DNA of 64,000 nt from Actinomycetospora termitidis (GTDB lineage Bacteria > Actinomycetota > Actinomycetes > Mycobacteriales > Pseudonocardiaceae). The stretch lies in assembly GCF_030286555.1 (NCBI RefSeq), contig NZ_JASVWF010000006.1, forward strand, positions 1 through 64,000, given 5' to 3'. The position numbers and the translations under genes are program-made. Of the stretch, positions 34,779-43,897 are shown piece after piece. The notes below the pieces were generated by a model. That model saw nothing but the letters and a program-made list of their open reading frames with translations. It searched no databases and was not told the origin of the DNA. Every line of letters begins with the position of its first letter. Position 1 is the first letter of the stretch.

Positions 34779-35206
34779 TCGCCTGCGACGTCAACGTCCT
34801 CGTCCATGCGTTCAACGCGGACGACCCCCACCACGAGCCGTACCGGGAGTGGCTGGAGGGCGCAGCGTCGGGTCCGGAACCCCTCGGTCTCCCCTCCGCG
34901 GTCGCGAGTGGGTTCGTCCGGGTCGTCACACATCCCAAGGTGCTGGCGGAGCCACTCGACGTCGCACGAGCGCTCGACCTGGTCGGGATGCTCCGCTCCG
35001 CGCCGTCCGTGGTCACGCTCGACCCCGGGCCGCGGCACTGGTCGCTCTTCGACGACCTGTGTCGCAGGACGGGAGCCCGGGGCAACGCAGTCCCGGACGC
35101 CTTTCTCGCTGCTCTGGCGATCGAGCACGGCTGTGTCTGGGTGACCGCGGACCGGGGGTTCGCGCGGTATCCAGGGTTGCGTCTGCGGCATCCGCTCGAC
35201 TCCTGA
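34775..35206 (+). CDS. vapC: VapC-type PIN-domain toxin
   Basis: A 143-aa PIN-domain ribonuclease. Acidic residues are placed as in VapC: IACDVNVLVHAFNADD at the start (first Asp), a mid Glu in HEPYREWLEG, and NAVPDAFLAALAIEHG followed by WVTADRGFARYPGL (late Asp pair). It belongs to the subgroup with the TADRGFARYPG closing motif. Overlap with the antitoxin gene ensures co-translation. Confidence 0.92.
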   Translation: MIACDVNVLVHAFNADDPHHEPYREWLEGAASGPEPLGLPSAVASGFVRVVTHPKVLAEPLDVARALDLVGMLRSAPSVVTLDPGPRHWSLFDDLCRRTGARGNAVPDAFLAALAIEHGCVWVTADRGFARYPGLRLRHPLDS

Positions 35207-35256
35207 GCGGTCGCCGTGCCTCACCCTGAGCACACCGCGGCCGGGGACCCAGGTGG

Positions 35257-36102
35257 GTGAGTCGTTCCTGGCGTGCCGCCGGACTGTGCGTCCTCGCGGC
35301 CGTCGTCGTCAGCTGCGCGCCGGCCCCTGCCCCCGTCGCTGCTCCTCCACCCGTGACGACGGCGGCGTCCGCTCCCGTCGAGCCCTCCCGCGCGCAGGAG
35401 GCCGTCGACGCCGCGGACGCCAGCGTGACCCGGGCCGGGGCGACCGTCGGGATCGCCGTCCTCGACCGCACCACCGGCTCGCTCGCCGTGAACGACGCCG
35501 GGTCGGAGCCATTCAACTCGGCGTCGCTGTCGAAGGTGCTGACGGTGCTCGACGCGCTCCGCGGCGGTCAGGTCACCGACGCCGACCGGGAGCTGATCCG
35601 CGCCGCCCTCGGGCCGAGCGACGACGACGCGATGAACACCCTGTGGTCGCGCTTCGGCGGGCAGGCCGGGATCACGCGGGTGAGCGAGGCGCTCGGGCTG
35701 CAGGACACGACGGCCCCCGACGACCCGTCCCAGTGGGGCGAGGTCCAGCTCTCGCCGCGGGACATGACCAGTGTGTTCCGCTACGTCGTCGAGGGCCTCG
35801 CGCCGGTCGACCGGGACCTCGTCCTGGACGCACTGGGCGCGGCGCCCGCGCAGGCAGCCGACGGTTTCGACCAGGCCTTCGGGCTGCTCGACCCGTCCCG
35901 ACGAGGTCCGGCGGACGCCAAGCAGGGCTGGCTCTGCTGCCTGGACGAGGCCGTGGACCTCCACAGCGCCGGCCTGCTCGCGCCGGCCGACCGCTACGTC
36001 GTCGCGATCCTCTCCCGGCAGCCCTACGGCTACCCGGCCGCGCGCCAGGTCCTCGACGACGCGGCCGCGGCGATCCGCGACGTGGTGGGCGACCGGGGCT
36101 AG
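35257..36102 (+). CDS. Serine hydrolase lipoprotein, class A beta-lactamase-like
   Basis: A 281-aa exported protein. Signal with VVVSC lipobox at residues 16-20 and a Pro/Ala linker; then a penicillin-recognising fold. Active-site SxxK is seen in NSASLSKVLTVLDAL. An SDD-like second motif lies in GPSDDDAMNTLW and a KQG triad in DAKQGWLCC replaces the usual KTG. The altered triad suggests a diverged esterase/peptidase or non-hydrolytic sensor rather than a true beta-lactamase. Three bases overlap the convergent Thr-rich gene. Confidence 0.82.
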   Translation: MSRSWRAAGLCVLAAVVVSCAPAPAPVAAPPPVTTAASAPVEPSRAQEAVDAADASVTRAGATVGIAVLDRTTGSLAVNDAGSEPFNSASLSKVLTVLDALRGGQVTDADRELIRAALGPSDDDAMNTLWSRFGGQAGITRVSEALGLQDTTAPDDPSQWGEVQLSPRDMTSVFRYVVEGLAPVDRDLVLDALGAAPAQAADGFDQAFGLLDPSRRGPADAKQGWLCCLDEAVDLHSAGLLAPADRYVVAILSRQPYGYPAARQVLDDAAAAIRDVVGDRG

Positions 36103-36413
36103 TCGTCGTCCTCGTCCGACGAGGTCGTCGTCGTGGTGGGCTTCTTCGTGGTGGTCGTGGGCTTGGTGCTCGTCCGCGGTGCTGCGCTCTTCCTGACGGC
36201 GGGTGCGGACGTCGTCGTGGTCGGGCTCGGTGCGGCCGGCGCGTCGAGCAGCCGGACCGGACCCGCCGTCGTGACGGGCTCCTGACCGGCGGGTGACGCG
36301 GTCAGGGCCGACCCGCCGACCATCAGGGCGACCGCGGCGAGCGCGGTGCCGACGGCGGTGAGGACGGTGGTGCGGAGCTGCCGTCGTGATGTCGGTGCAC
36401 TGTGTGCCGGCAT
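36099..36413 (-). CDS. Exported Thr/Lys/Pro-tailed small protein
   Basis: A 104-aa protein. ATG at 36413 has a GGGAGG site. A membrane or signal helix spans about residues 16-38, then a short spacer and a low-complexity tail of Thr, Lys and Pro (KPTTTTKKPTTTTTSS) ending in acidic residues. No function is recognised; likely a small surface stalk. Confidence 0.6.
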   Translation of the reverse strand: MPAHSAPTSRRQLRTTVLTAVGTALAAVALMVGGSALTASPAGQEPVTTAGPVRLLDAPAAPSPTTTTSAPAVRKSAAPRTSTKPTTTTKKPTTTTTSSDEDDD

Positions 36414-36662
36414 TGCGGTGCCTCCCGGGGAGCGTCGGCCGTCATCGGCCGTCGTCAACTCCGAACGAGCGCCGGAAGATCCGGGGACCGCCGAACACCC
36501 GGAATGCCCGGATCGGGTCGGAGTTCTGACCGAGAACGGTGCGGGAAATCCGCTTCCGCCGGAATCGGTTCTCGCGCACCTTCCGGCCCAGCCGTTGCAC
36601 TCTTCGTGCACACCCACGCCACGAACGTGTCGTCGCGGCCGCCGTCGGAGCATGCTCGGGGG

Positions 36663-36962
36663 ATGACCGCCCCTCGTCCCCGTGTCCGCAGTGCGACCAC
36701 GCGCTCGTCGCTCGGTTCGAGCACGACCGCGCGCGTGAAGAGTGCGGCGAAGGTCGTCTCGCACCTCGTGACCGACCTGCCCCACCTCCGGACCGGGAGC
36801 TCGTCGTCCTCGATGGCCAAGGCGCTCCGGTCGAGCGGGGCGTGGCCGGTCCCGCGGGCGAAGGCTCGCGACGTGGTGCCGTGCCCGCGCTGCAGCGCCG
36901 CGTCGCCCCGTCTCGACGACGGGACCTTCCGTTGTGCGCACGGGCACGTCTTCCGCCGCTGA
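36663..36962 (+). CDS. Small protein with C-terminal zinc ribbon
   Basis: A 99-aa basic, Ser-rich protein ending in VVPCPRCSAASPRLDDGTFRC, with a final CAHGH, i.e. C-x2-C ... C-x2-H that could bind zinc. No family was recognised. The start at 36663 is the most plausible one; the preceding 249 bases hold no clear gene. Confidence 0.5.
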   Translation: MTAPRPRVRSATTRSSLGSSTTARVKSAAKVVSHLVTDLPHLRTGSSSSSMAKALRSSGAWPVPRAKARDVVPCPRCSAASPRLDDGTFRCAHGHVFRR

Positions 36963-36975
36963 CCGCAACCCGACA

Positions 36976-36993
36976 GATACCGAAATCGGTATC
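36976..36993. promoter_or_regulatory. Palindromic operator of the toxin-antitoxin pair
   Basis: GATACCGA-AA-TCGGTATC, perfect 8-bp arms, centred 18 bases before the antitoxin ATG. It overlaps the likely promoter and is the expected binding site for an autoregulating antitoxin. Confidence 0.7.
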
Positions 36994-37002
36994 GTTGGTG
37001 GC

Positions 37003-37209
37003 ATGGCCATGACGCTGCGGCTGACCGACGAGGAGTCCGAGGCCCTGCGGCGTCGGGCCGACGCGGAGGGCCGCTCGATGCAGGAGGTCGCCCGTGCGGC
37101 GGTGCGGGAGTACGTGGAGACCCGCGAGCACGAGGACGACGTGGACCGCGCTGCGGCCTGGGTGACGACGAACTTCCGCGAGGCGCTGGACCGGCTGGGT
37201 CGGGCGTGA
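37003..37209 (+). CDS. Ribbon-helix-helix antitoxin paired with Fic/Doc
   Basis: A 68-aa protein starting MAMTLRLTDEESEALRRRAD, a CopG/Arc-like ribbon-helix-helix, with an acidic C-terminal segment (EHEDDVDRAAAW). The downstream Doc toxin starts in a GTGA overlap. A clean palindrome precedes the gene. A second ATG two codons in is possible. Confidence 0.85.
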   Translation: MAMTLRLTDEESEALRRRADAEGRSMQEVARAAVREYVETREHEDDVDRAAAWVTTNFREALDRLGRA

Positions 37210-37601
37210 TCCGCTACCTCACCCTGGACGACCTCCTGCGATTCATGGAGTCCGCCCTCGGCGAGGAGCCTCAGGTTCGCGACTTCGGTCTGCTCGAGGC
37301 CGCGCTCGCTCGGCCGGCGGCCACGGTCTTCGGACGGGACGCGTACCCGACGCTCCCGCTCAAAGCCGCCGCGCTGCTGCACAGCCTCTGCCGGAATCAT
37401 GCTCTGATCGACGGCAACAAGCGGTTGGCCTGGGCAGCGACGGCTGTCTTCCTCGTGATCAACGGCTGCCGCCCCCGAGTGGACCAGGATGCAGTGTTCG
37501 ATCTCGTGGTGGCGGTCGCGAGCGGCGAGCTCGACGAGATCGGAGCCATTGCGGACCGGCTGGACGCTCTGCTCGATCCGTCCCCGGGAGCCGGTCCCTG
37601 A
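37206..37601 (+). CDS. doc: Fic/Doc-family toxin
   Basis: A 131-aa Doc-like protein with the catalytic motif HALIDGNKRLAW (Hx3DGNKR as in Doc; lysine where AMPylating Fic has GNGR), and KAAALLHSLCRNH just before. Doc toxins phosphorylate EF-Tu and are blocked by their antitoxin. Short length and operon arrangement fit a type II toxin-antitoxin pair. Confidence 0.92.
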   Translation: MIRYLTLDDLLRFMESALGEEPQVRDFGLLEAALARPAATVFGRDAYPTLPLKAAALLHSLCRNHALIDGNKRLAWAATAVFLVINGCRPRVDQDAVFDLVVAVASGELDEIGAIADRLDALLDPSPGAGP

Positions 37602-37661
37602 CGGATCGCGAGTTCTCGCGAGCCCGCTTCTCCCGTTCCGTCGTTCCACCGGCACGTGGTG

Positions 37662-37691
37662 CCCCCAACCTTTTCCTCCCGGACGCGGTCC
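37662..37691 (+). promoter_or_regulatory. Island-type promoter (site A): CCCCCAACC-N15-CGGTCC
   Basis: -35-like CCCCCAACC at 37662-37670 and -10-like CGGTCC at 37686-37691 with a 15-base spacer, about 50 bases before the 84-aa membrane gene. It matches the five other sites inside the signalling island. Confidence 0.65.
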
Positions 37692-37739
37692 ACCTCTGCG
37701 ACTGGCGGCTCCGGGCCGCTCGAGGACAGGGGAGTGACC

Positions 37740-37994
37740 ATGGACGCGACGGTTCCGGGAGCGGCTCAGCACGACGGCCCCGCCCCCTACGAGCAGACCG
37801 CGGCGGAGCGGGGGTCGCTGGCGCGGCGCCGGCTCGTGGTCGGCGCGATCTGGTTGATCCTCGGGGTCCTCGTCACCGTGATCACGTACGCGAACGCGGC
37901 CGGTGGAGGCATCTACGTCGTGGCCTGGGGTCCGATGATCTTCGGTGTCTTCCGGATCGTCCAGGGGCTGTGGACGGCCACACAGACGAGCTGA
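37740..37994 (+). CDS. Small two-helix membrane protein
   Basis: An 84-aa protein. A hydrophilic N-terminus of about 28 residues precedes two helices (VVGAIWLILGVLVTVITYAN and VAWGPMIFGVFRIVQGLW) joined by a Gly-rich turn. GGGAG ribosome site before the ATG. No family assigned. Its promoter matches that of the radical SAM and STAND operons, so it probably belongs to the same sigma regulon. Confidence 0.65.
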   Translation: MDATVPGAAQHDGPAPYEQTAAERGSLARRRLVVGAIWLILGVLVTVITYANAAGGGIYVVAWGPMIFGVFRIVQGLWTATQTS

Positions 37995-38213
37995 CGAACA
38001 CAGAAAACGACATTCGGCCCACGTGGTGCGCGGCTACTCAGCGGATCTATCCCTCACCCGATCGAGCTGGTATGACTCGCGCAGTGGATCTGCTGCCGCG
38101 GTCGTCCGCATGTGCAGATCACGAGTGCGTGCCGCCGCGGGGGTGACGGGCGTGGTGGGAGTCGGCGGCAACGCGGCGTCCGGTCGGACGCACGCCCGGG
38201 GGAAGTGGTGACC

Positions 38214-40427
38214 ATGGTCGGCGGGGAAGAGTTCGGCCCGTACCGCCTGCAGCGGCTGCTGGGGCGGGGCGGCATGGGTGAGGTCTTCGCGGCCTACGAC
38301 GTCGGGCAGGACCGGGAGGTCGCGGTCAAGCGCCTCCTGGCGCACATGGCCGACGACCCGGACTTCCAGAAGCGGTTCAAGCGGGAGTCACGGGCGGCCG
38401 CGCGGCTGCGCAACCCGCACGTCGTCCCGATCCACACCTACGGCGAGATCGACGGCCGGCTCTTCCTGGACATGCGCCTGGTCAACGGCTGCGACCTGGA
38501 GCGTCTCCTCGTCGAGGAGGGCCGGCTGCGCGCGTCCCGCGCGGTCGCGATCGTCAGCCAGGTCGCGAGCGCCCTCGACGCGGCGCACCGCGACGGTCTG
38601 GTGCACCGCGACGTGAAGCCGTCCAACATCCTGCTCGACCGCGACTTCAGCGACGAGGACTTCGTCTACCTCGCGGACTTCGGGATCACCCGGGCGTCGT
38701 CCGGGTCGTCCGCGGCGCTGACCGCCAGCCACGTCGTCGTCGGCAGCCTGCAGTACATGGCGCCCGAGCAGTTCGACGGCGTCGCGGGTCCCGAGGCCGA
38801 CATCTACTCACTGGGCTGTGTGTTCTACCAGTGTCTGACGGGGGCGCTGCCGTTCGAGGTCGACGGCTTCCCGTCGTTGATGAAGGCGCACACCGAAGCC
38901 GCACCGCCGGTGCCGTCCCTGCGCTGCCGCGAGGTCCCGAGCGGGTTCGACGACGTCATCGCGCGCGCCATGGCCAAGGACCCGGCGGACCGGTACACCT
39001 CGGCCGCCGAGTTCGCCAAGGACGCGCGCGTCGTCCTCGACCGCAGCAGCGCCGGACACTCGGCACGCGACGGCGCCGCAGTGCCTCCGGCGTCGACCCG
39101 GATCCTGACCGACCCGCCCACCCCGGTGTCCGACGCCGAGGCCGGGGACCCGGCATCGGCCGCGACCGTGGTCACGGACCGGCGCCCACCCACCGACGAC
39201 GCGGACCGGACCGCCGTCGTCGCGACCCCGTCGGGCCCCACCGGCCCGGGCGGCCCCGGCGGTCCCGGCGGTGGAAGGAACCAGGGAAAATCCCGCCGCG
39301 GCATGGTGGCGGCCCTGGCCGTCGTCCTCGTCGCGGCGGTCGTCGCGGCACTCGTCGTGATCGTGGGGAACTCCGACACCGACACCGACACCGCGGCCGC
39401 GTCGTCCGAGGCGACCGCCACCGGCGCTCCCCGGCCACCCGCCGAGGAGGAGAAGCCGATCGCGGTCAGCCGTCCCGACGCGAGCCTCGTCGGGACCTTC
39501 CCGACCAACGGCGAGCCCGAGACCGTCGCGGTGTCCCCGGACGGGAAGTCGGCCTACCTGACGATCACCGGCGACCGTCCCGCCCTCGAGGTGCTCGACA
39601 TCGCCAGCGGGCAGGTGCTCCAGGACGTGCCCGTGCCCGGCCCGCCGTACTTCGTCGGCGTCTCGCCCAGCGGCGAGCACGCCTACGTCACCTACTACGA
39701 CAAGACCCAGCAGCAGCTGGTCATCGGCACCATGGACACGCGGCTCAACGAGTTCGACGGGGCCATCCCGACCGGGCAGCGCGCCGACCAGGGCTCCGCG
39801 CTGACCTGGCTGTTCGGGTTCGCGATCGCGCCGAAGGAACCGCACCTGCTCTACGTCCCGAACATGAACGCCTCGACGGTGTCCGTGCTCGACCCCGAGA
39901 GCCGGGCGCCGGTCGCCGAGATCCCGACCCCGGCCAGCCCGCACTGGGTCGCGCTCACCCCCGACGGCCGCTACGGCTACGTGACCAACCACGTCCCCGG
40001 GCAGATCACGATCATCGACACCACGACGAACGCCGTGGTCGGCTCGGTGCCGATCGGGCCCGGGGTCGCCCCGCACTCGATCGCTGTCTCGCCGGACGGG
40101 AAGCTGGTCGAGGAGGTCAACTACGACGGCGACTCCGTGACCTTCATCGACGCCGCGTCGAACACGGTCATCGGCACGACGCCGCTGCCCGAGGGGCCGC
40201 AGAGCATCGCCTTCGCACCCGACGGAGCGCACAGCTACGTCGTCAACGAGGACGGCAAGTCGATGAGCATCATCGACAACCGGACCCGTCAGGTCACGCA
40301 GAACGTGCCGGCCGGCGACGACGCGTCGATGGTGGCGCTGACCCCGGACGGGAGCCGGGCCGTCGTCGCGAACAAGGAGAGCAAGAACGTCATGATCTAC
40401 GACGTCGGGACGCTGCCGCCCCACTGA
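38214..40427 (+). CDS. Membrane Ser/Thr kinase with YVTN-type beta-propeller
   Basis: A 737-aa PknB-like kinase. Residues 8-270 are the kinase: GRGGMGEV loop, K39 in VAVKRLL, HRDVKPSN near 131, DFG near 153, and an APEQF activation segment. A Pro/Thr juxtamembrane stretch leads to one helix at about 363-385. The extracellular part (about 425-737) is a seven-bladed propeller of YVTN/lactonase-like repeats (VAVSPDGKSAYLT, VALTPDGRYGYVTN, IAFAPDGAHSYVVN). It should sense an external ligand and signal inward. ATG chosen for the GGGGGAA site 9 bases upstream. Its end overlaps the convergent STAND gene by 31 bases. Confidence 0.9.
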   Translation: MVGGEEFGPYRLQRLLGRGGMGEVFAAYDVGQDREVAVKRLLAHMADDPDFQKRFKRESRAAARLRNPHVVPIHTYGEIDGRLFLDMRLVNGCDLERLLVEEGRLRASRAVAIVSQVASALDAAHRDGLVHRDVKPSNILLDRDFSDEDFVYLADFGITRASSGSSAALTASHVVVGSLQYMAPEQFDGVAGPEADIYSLGCVFYQCLTGALPFEVDGFPSLMKAHTEAAPPVPSLRCREVPSGFDDVIARAMAKDPADRYTSAAEFAKDARVVLDRSSAGHSARDGAAVPPASTRILTDPPTPVSDAEAGDPASAATVVTDRRPPTDDADRTAVVATPSGPTGPGGPGGPGGGRNQGKSRRGMVAALAVVLVAAVVAALVVIVGNSDTDTDTAAASSEATATGAPRPPAEEEKPIAVSRPDASLVGTFPTNGEPETVAVSPDGKSAYLTITGDRPALEVLDIASGQVLQDVPVPGPPYFVGVSPSGEHAYVTYYDKTQQQLVIGTMDTRLNEFDGAIPTGQRADQGSALTWLFGFAIAPKEPHLLYVPNMNASTVSVLDPESRAPVAEIPTPASPHWVALTPDGRYGYVTNHVPGQITIIDTTTNAVVGSVPIGPGVAPHSIAVSPDGKLVEEVNYDGDSVTFIDAASNTVIGTTPLPEGPQSIAFAPDGAHSYVVNEDGKSMSIIDNRTRQVTQNVPAGDDASMVALTPDGSRAVVANKESKNVMIYDVGTLPPH

Positions 40428-42514
40428 GCCGTCCCGACGACGGTGGGCGCCACCGCTCGGCACCACGCGGACACCGGGGTGCCGAGCGTCGACGCGAGCA
40501 CGATCCCGAGGAGGACCCCGAGGACGACCACGGCGACCAGCGTCGCGCGCTGCAGCCGCCGTTCGAGACGGCGGCGCCGCAGGCCGGCCCGGACGAAGTC
40601 GATCTCGGGGGCGCTCAGCTCGTCGGCCCGCTCGTCGAGCCACGACGCCGCGACCTCGAGGGGAACGCCCCGCAGCACCGTGTCGCGGTCGTGGCCCGGT
40701 TCCCAGCCCCTCACCGCGTGCCGCAGCTGCGCTCGCCAGCGCAGGAACTCGCCGTCGGACTCCAGCCAGCCGCGCAGACGCGGCCAGCGCTCGATCAGCG
40801 ATTGGTGCGCGAGCTCGACCACGTCGCCGTGCGGGCCGGGCCCGATGACGACGAGCCGGGCGGCGGCCAGCGCCTCGGCCACGCGGCGCTGTCCGGCGTC
40901 GAGCGAGGTCAGGGGGACCGGGTGCCGGACGAATCCGGTGTCGTCGGGACGGGTCATCGCCAGCAGCAGCGTCCGGGCGCGCGCCCGTCGTCCGTCGCCG
41001 AGCTCGTCCCAGAGCCGCTCGGCGGCCGTCGCGAGGGCGCCCTGCACCGTGCCCACCCGGCGGTAGGCGTCCAGGGTGAGCCACCCGTCCTCCGCGGCGT
41101 CCCAGAGCTCGGCGAGCAGGACGGCCACCAGCGGGAGTCGCCCCGGCTCGTCGCCGGCGTCGTCGACGATGCGCGCCACCACCCTCGGCGCGAAGGAGGG
41201 GCCGGGCACCCGCGCGGCGGGTTCGGCCACGGCGGCCCGCAGCCGCTCGCGTCCCGGCGGCAGCACGCCGACGACCGCGCGGTGCAGCGTCGGAGCGCCG
41301 CGGCCGTCGAGCAGGTCGTCGATGGTCGCCCACCGGGCCGTCACCGCGACCCACACCCCGAGCGAGGCGAGCGTCGAGATCACGTCCACCGCCGTGCGCG
41401 CCGCCACGGGGGCGGAGGCCGCGAGGTCCTCGAACTGGTCGACGACGACCATCAGCCCCGCCCGCGCGACCGCGGCGGCGTCCGTCCCGCGCACCGCGCC
41501 CGGCCGCTCGTCGTCTCGGCCGATCGCGGTGACGTCATCCGGCCGCGCGGCGAGCAGGCGGGACCACGTGCGTGCGTCCCAGTCCTCCACGACCGGGCGC
41601 ACCCCGCGGCGTGTGACCGCCGCCGGGTCCGGCGCGGTCGCCTCGACCAGGGCGGCGGCGAACGCCGCGACCACCTCGCCGCGCGTCGAGACGCCCGCCA
41701 GCCGGGTGGGCGCCGGTCGCCGTCCGCGAGCCCGGGCCTCGGGGACGATCCCCGCGGCGAGCAGCGACGACTTCCCGGTCCCGGAGCCGCCGGCCAGCAC
41801 CACCAGCCCCTCCCGCTCGAGCACACCGGTCGCGTGCGCCAGCTCGGTCTCCCGACCGAAGAAGAGGTCGCGGTCCGACTCGCCGAAGGCGGCCAACCCG
41901 CGGTAGGGGTTGGCCAGCAGCTCGGGGACCTGCGACAGCACATGACCGATGGGAATCGCGTACGTCGACCGCTCGGTTCCGCCCGCTCGGTCGGCCGCGA
42001 CGGCGAGGGCGATGACGCCACCGCCCTCGTCCCACACCGGGGTCCCGCTGAAGCCGGGGCCGACGTCGGCGGAGCCCACCAGCTGGATCCAGCCGGCGCC
42101 CTGACCGGAACGCAGCACCCCGCCGGACCAGACCCCGTCCTCCCGGCCGGGCGGGAAGCCGGCCACGCGGCACGACCGCCCCCAGAGGTCCGCAACGCGA
42201 CGCATCGCCGGCACCGCGACGGGGACCGGGGCGGCGAGCCGCAGGATCGCGACGTCGCCGGACCCGTCGGCCGCCGGCGGCCACCACCGCCAGACGGTGG
42301 CGTCCCGCGCAGGTGCACCGGGGGCGAACGGCAGGTCCACCCGCAGCGCCGCGCCCGGCGCCAGCGACGGCACCTCGTCGTGGCCGAGGGCGTCCCCGAC
42401 GACGTGCGCGCACGTCGCGACCAGATCCGGGGCCAGCAGGACCCCCGCCCCGGCGACGTGCCGACCACCTGCGCGGACGCGCACCACGGCGGCCGCGCCG
42501 TCGGCCTCGGTCAT
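40397..42514 (-). CDS. Trypsin-like protease/STAND NTPase, short form
   Basis: A 705-aa switch protein. Residues 10-200 are a trypsin-like peptidase with an intact triad (H37 in TCAHVV, D87 in GDVAIL, S156 in GPGFSGTP). A conserved NPYRGLAAFGESD linker leads to a STAND-type NTPase (Walker A GGSGTGKSS at 242-250; Walker B LMVVVDQFEDL) and a winged-helix-like region with VELAHQSLIERWPRLRGW. It ends in one membrane helix (RATLVAVVVLGVLLGIVLAS) without a repeat sensor. Eight bases after the sigma gene, so co-expressed with it. STAND proteins are signal-gated NTPase switches used in signalling and antiviral or self/non-self responses. Confidence 0.88.
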   Translation of the reverse strand: MTEADGAAAVVRVRAGGRHVAGAGVLLAPDLVATCAHVVGDALGHDEVPSLAPGAALRVDLPFAPGAPARDATVWRWWPPAADGSGDVAILRLAAPVPVAVPAMRRVADLWGRSCRVAGFPPGREDGVWSGGVLRSGQGAGWIQLVGSADVGPGFSGTPVWDEGGGVIALAVAADRAGGTERSTYAIPIGHVLSQVPELLANPYRGLAAFGESDRDLFFGRETELAHATGVLEREGLVVLAGGSGTGKSSLLAAGIVPEARARGRRPAPTRLAGVSTRGEVVAAFAAALVEATAPDPAAVTRRGVRPVVEDWDARTWSRLLAARPDDVTAIGRDDERPGAVRGTDAAAVARAGLMVVVDQFEDLAASAPVAARTAVDVISTLASLGVWVAVTARWATIDDLLDGRGAPTLHRAVVGVLPPGRERLRAAVAEPAARVPGPSFAPRVVARIVDDAGDEPGRLPLVAVLLAELWDAAEDGWLTLDAYRRVGTVQGALATAAERLWDELGDGRRARARTLLLAMTRPDDTGFVRHPVPLTSLDAGQRRVAEALAAARLVVIGPGPHGDVVELAHQSLIERWPRLRGWLESDGEFLRWRAQLRHAVRGWEPGHDRDTVLRGVPLEVAASWLDERADELSAPEIDFVRAGLRRRRLERRLQRATLVAVVVLGVLLGIVLASTLGTPVSAWCRAVAPTVVGTAQWGGSVPTS

Positions 42515-42522
42515 CGCGGCGG

Positions 42523-43191
42523 TCAGGCCGCCGTGCGGAGATCGCCGAGACCCGGGTCGGCACGCAACCGCCGCAGCGCGACGAACCGGTAGTTCTTGGC
42601 GGTCCCGAGGGAGATGCCGAGCTCGACGGCGGCGTCCTTGATGGTCATCTGCCGGATGTCCACCAGCTCGACGAGATCGCGCTCCCGCGGCGACAGCGTC
42701 GCGAGCGCGCGGGCGAGCACGAGGTGGAACACCACCGGGTCCTCGACGGCGGCCGTGTCGTCGGGCACCTGCGCCGCCGCGTCCTCGTCCTGCTCGCGGC
42801 GGCTGCGCTCCCGCCCGGCGCGCGTCCCCTGCGTCACGGCCTCGTTGCGGATCGCCTGGTAGAAGAACGGGGCCTCCTTGTCCGGCTCCCGCATCACCGG
42901 CGGCTTCTGGCAGATCTTGCGCATGACCTCCTGGAGGAGATCGTCCGCGAGGTCGGCGTCCGTGCCGAGCGTGCGGCGCGCGAACGCCAGCAACTTCGGC
43001 CGCTCCTGCTCGTAGAACGCGATCAGCCGGTCCAGGCGGCCCCGCGCGTCCGTCGCCGAGATGCGCTGCAGGCCGCCCCGGGCCTCCCGGTCGCTCGCCA
43101 GGCCCTCGACCGGAGGCATCCACCCCGGGTCGAACCGCCGGAGCAGGTCACCGAGCCATCCCTCGACCCCGTCCGCGTCCGCGACCACCAC
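42523..43191 (-). CDS. ECF-like sigma factor (sigma A of the island)
   Basis: A 222-aa sigma-70-family factor. The N-terminal extension has a LLRRFDPGWMPP motif shared with two other island proteins. Region 2 contains ADDLLQEVMRKICQKPP; region 4 has LSPRERDLVELVDIRQMTI and a recognition helix GISLGTAKNYRFVALRRLR. No anti-sigma gene is adjacent; instead the next gene is a protease-STAND protein, and control by it is conceivable. No CAACC-type promoter was seen in the 109-base gap upstream. Confidence 0.87.
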   Translation of the reverse strand: MVVADADGVEGWLGDLLRRFDPGWMPPVEGLASDREARGGLQRISATDARGRLDRLIAFYEQERPKLLAFARRTLGTDADLADDLLQEVMRKICQKPPVMREPDKEAPFFYQAIRNEAVTQGTRAGRERSRREQDEDAAAQVPDDTAAVEDPVVFHLVLARALATLSPRERDLVELVDIRQMTIKDAAVELGISLGTAKNYRFVALRRLRADPGLGDLRTAA

Positions 43192-43300
43192 GACGACCCC
43201 CAGCCTGCGACGACGCCGGGGATTCTCACCCGGCGGGCCCCCGGGGCGACAGGGGATCTCCGCAGCCGGTCCGGATCGTCCCGGGGTGCCCGGAACCCGC

Positions 43301-43849
43301 TCAGCGCACCGTCGCGCCGTGCGTGCGCGCGCCGGCGATGACCCCGTCCATGAACGGGTCCCGGCCGCCCACCGTGCGCAGCGGCAGGACGACGGGACGG
43401 GCGCCGCGGACCCCGACCCGGTAGGCGAGCACCGCGGCCCCCGCCCGCCCCTTCACCGCACGGAGCTCCTCCACGTCGGCCCACCGCACCGTGCGGACCG
43501 AGCCGCGCCGGGCGACGACCAGGCCCCCGTCGCAGCGGTAGTGGGTGCGCGCGCCCATCACGAGCGCGCGGATCGCGATGACGAGCCCGATCACGGCGAC
43601 CGCGCCGCTGGGGACGAACACGTGCGGGGCGCCCGAGCCCCCGGACGCGGTCTGCGTGGCGTTGAAGCCCGAGACGAGCAGCGAGACGACCACGCCGACG
43701 GTGCACAGGGCCAGCCCACCCAGGGCGGTCGCCGTCGCCGACCGCTCGGCGCGGACCTCCCGCGCGACGCCGAGCCCGGCCGCCTCCGCCGCCCGGCGCA
43801 CCGCCTCCGGCACCCACACCCCGCCCTGCTCCCGCATCTGCACGTTCAT
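43301..43849 (-). CDS. PH-like domain membrane protein
   Basis: A 182-aa protein with a hydrophilic start, two membrane helices (about 43-64 and 82-104), and a C-terminal bPH/DUF-type domain (HYRCDGGLVVARRGSVRTVRW, then ADVEELRAVKG), as in small actinobacterial PH-domain proteins. GAGGGAG ribosome site. It has its own island-type promoter (site C) that starts right after the upstream sigma gene's stop. Function unknown. Confidence 0.7.
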   Translation of the reverse strand: MNVQMREQGGVWVPEAVRRAAEAAGLGVAREVRAERSATATALGGLALCTVGVVVSLLVSGFNATQTASGGSGAPHVFVPSGAVAVIGLVIAIRALVMGARTHYRCDGGLVVARRGSVRTVRWADVEELRAVKGRAGAAVLAYRVGVRGARPVVLPLRTVGGRDPFMDGVIAGARTHGATVR

Positions 43850-43897
43850 GTCCGCTCCCTCGTCGTCCGGGCGTCCACCGCGCCCTCCCATCCCTGG

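Noticed and set aside
36539-37012. Small basic frame upstream of and across the zinc-ribbon gene
   Set aside because: Arg-rich shadow without start signals; the frame at 36663 with CxxC...CxxH is the better candidate.
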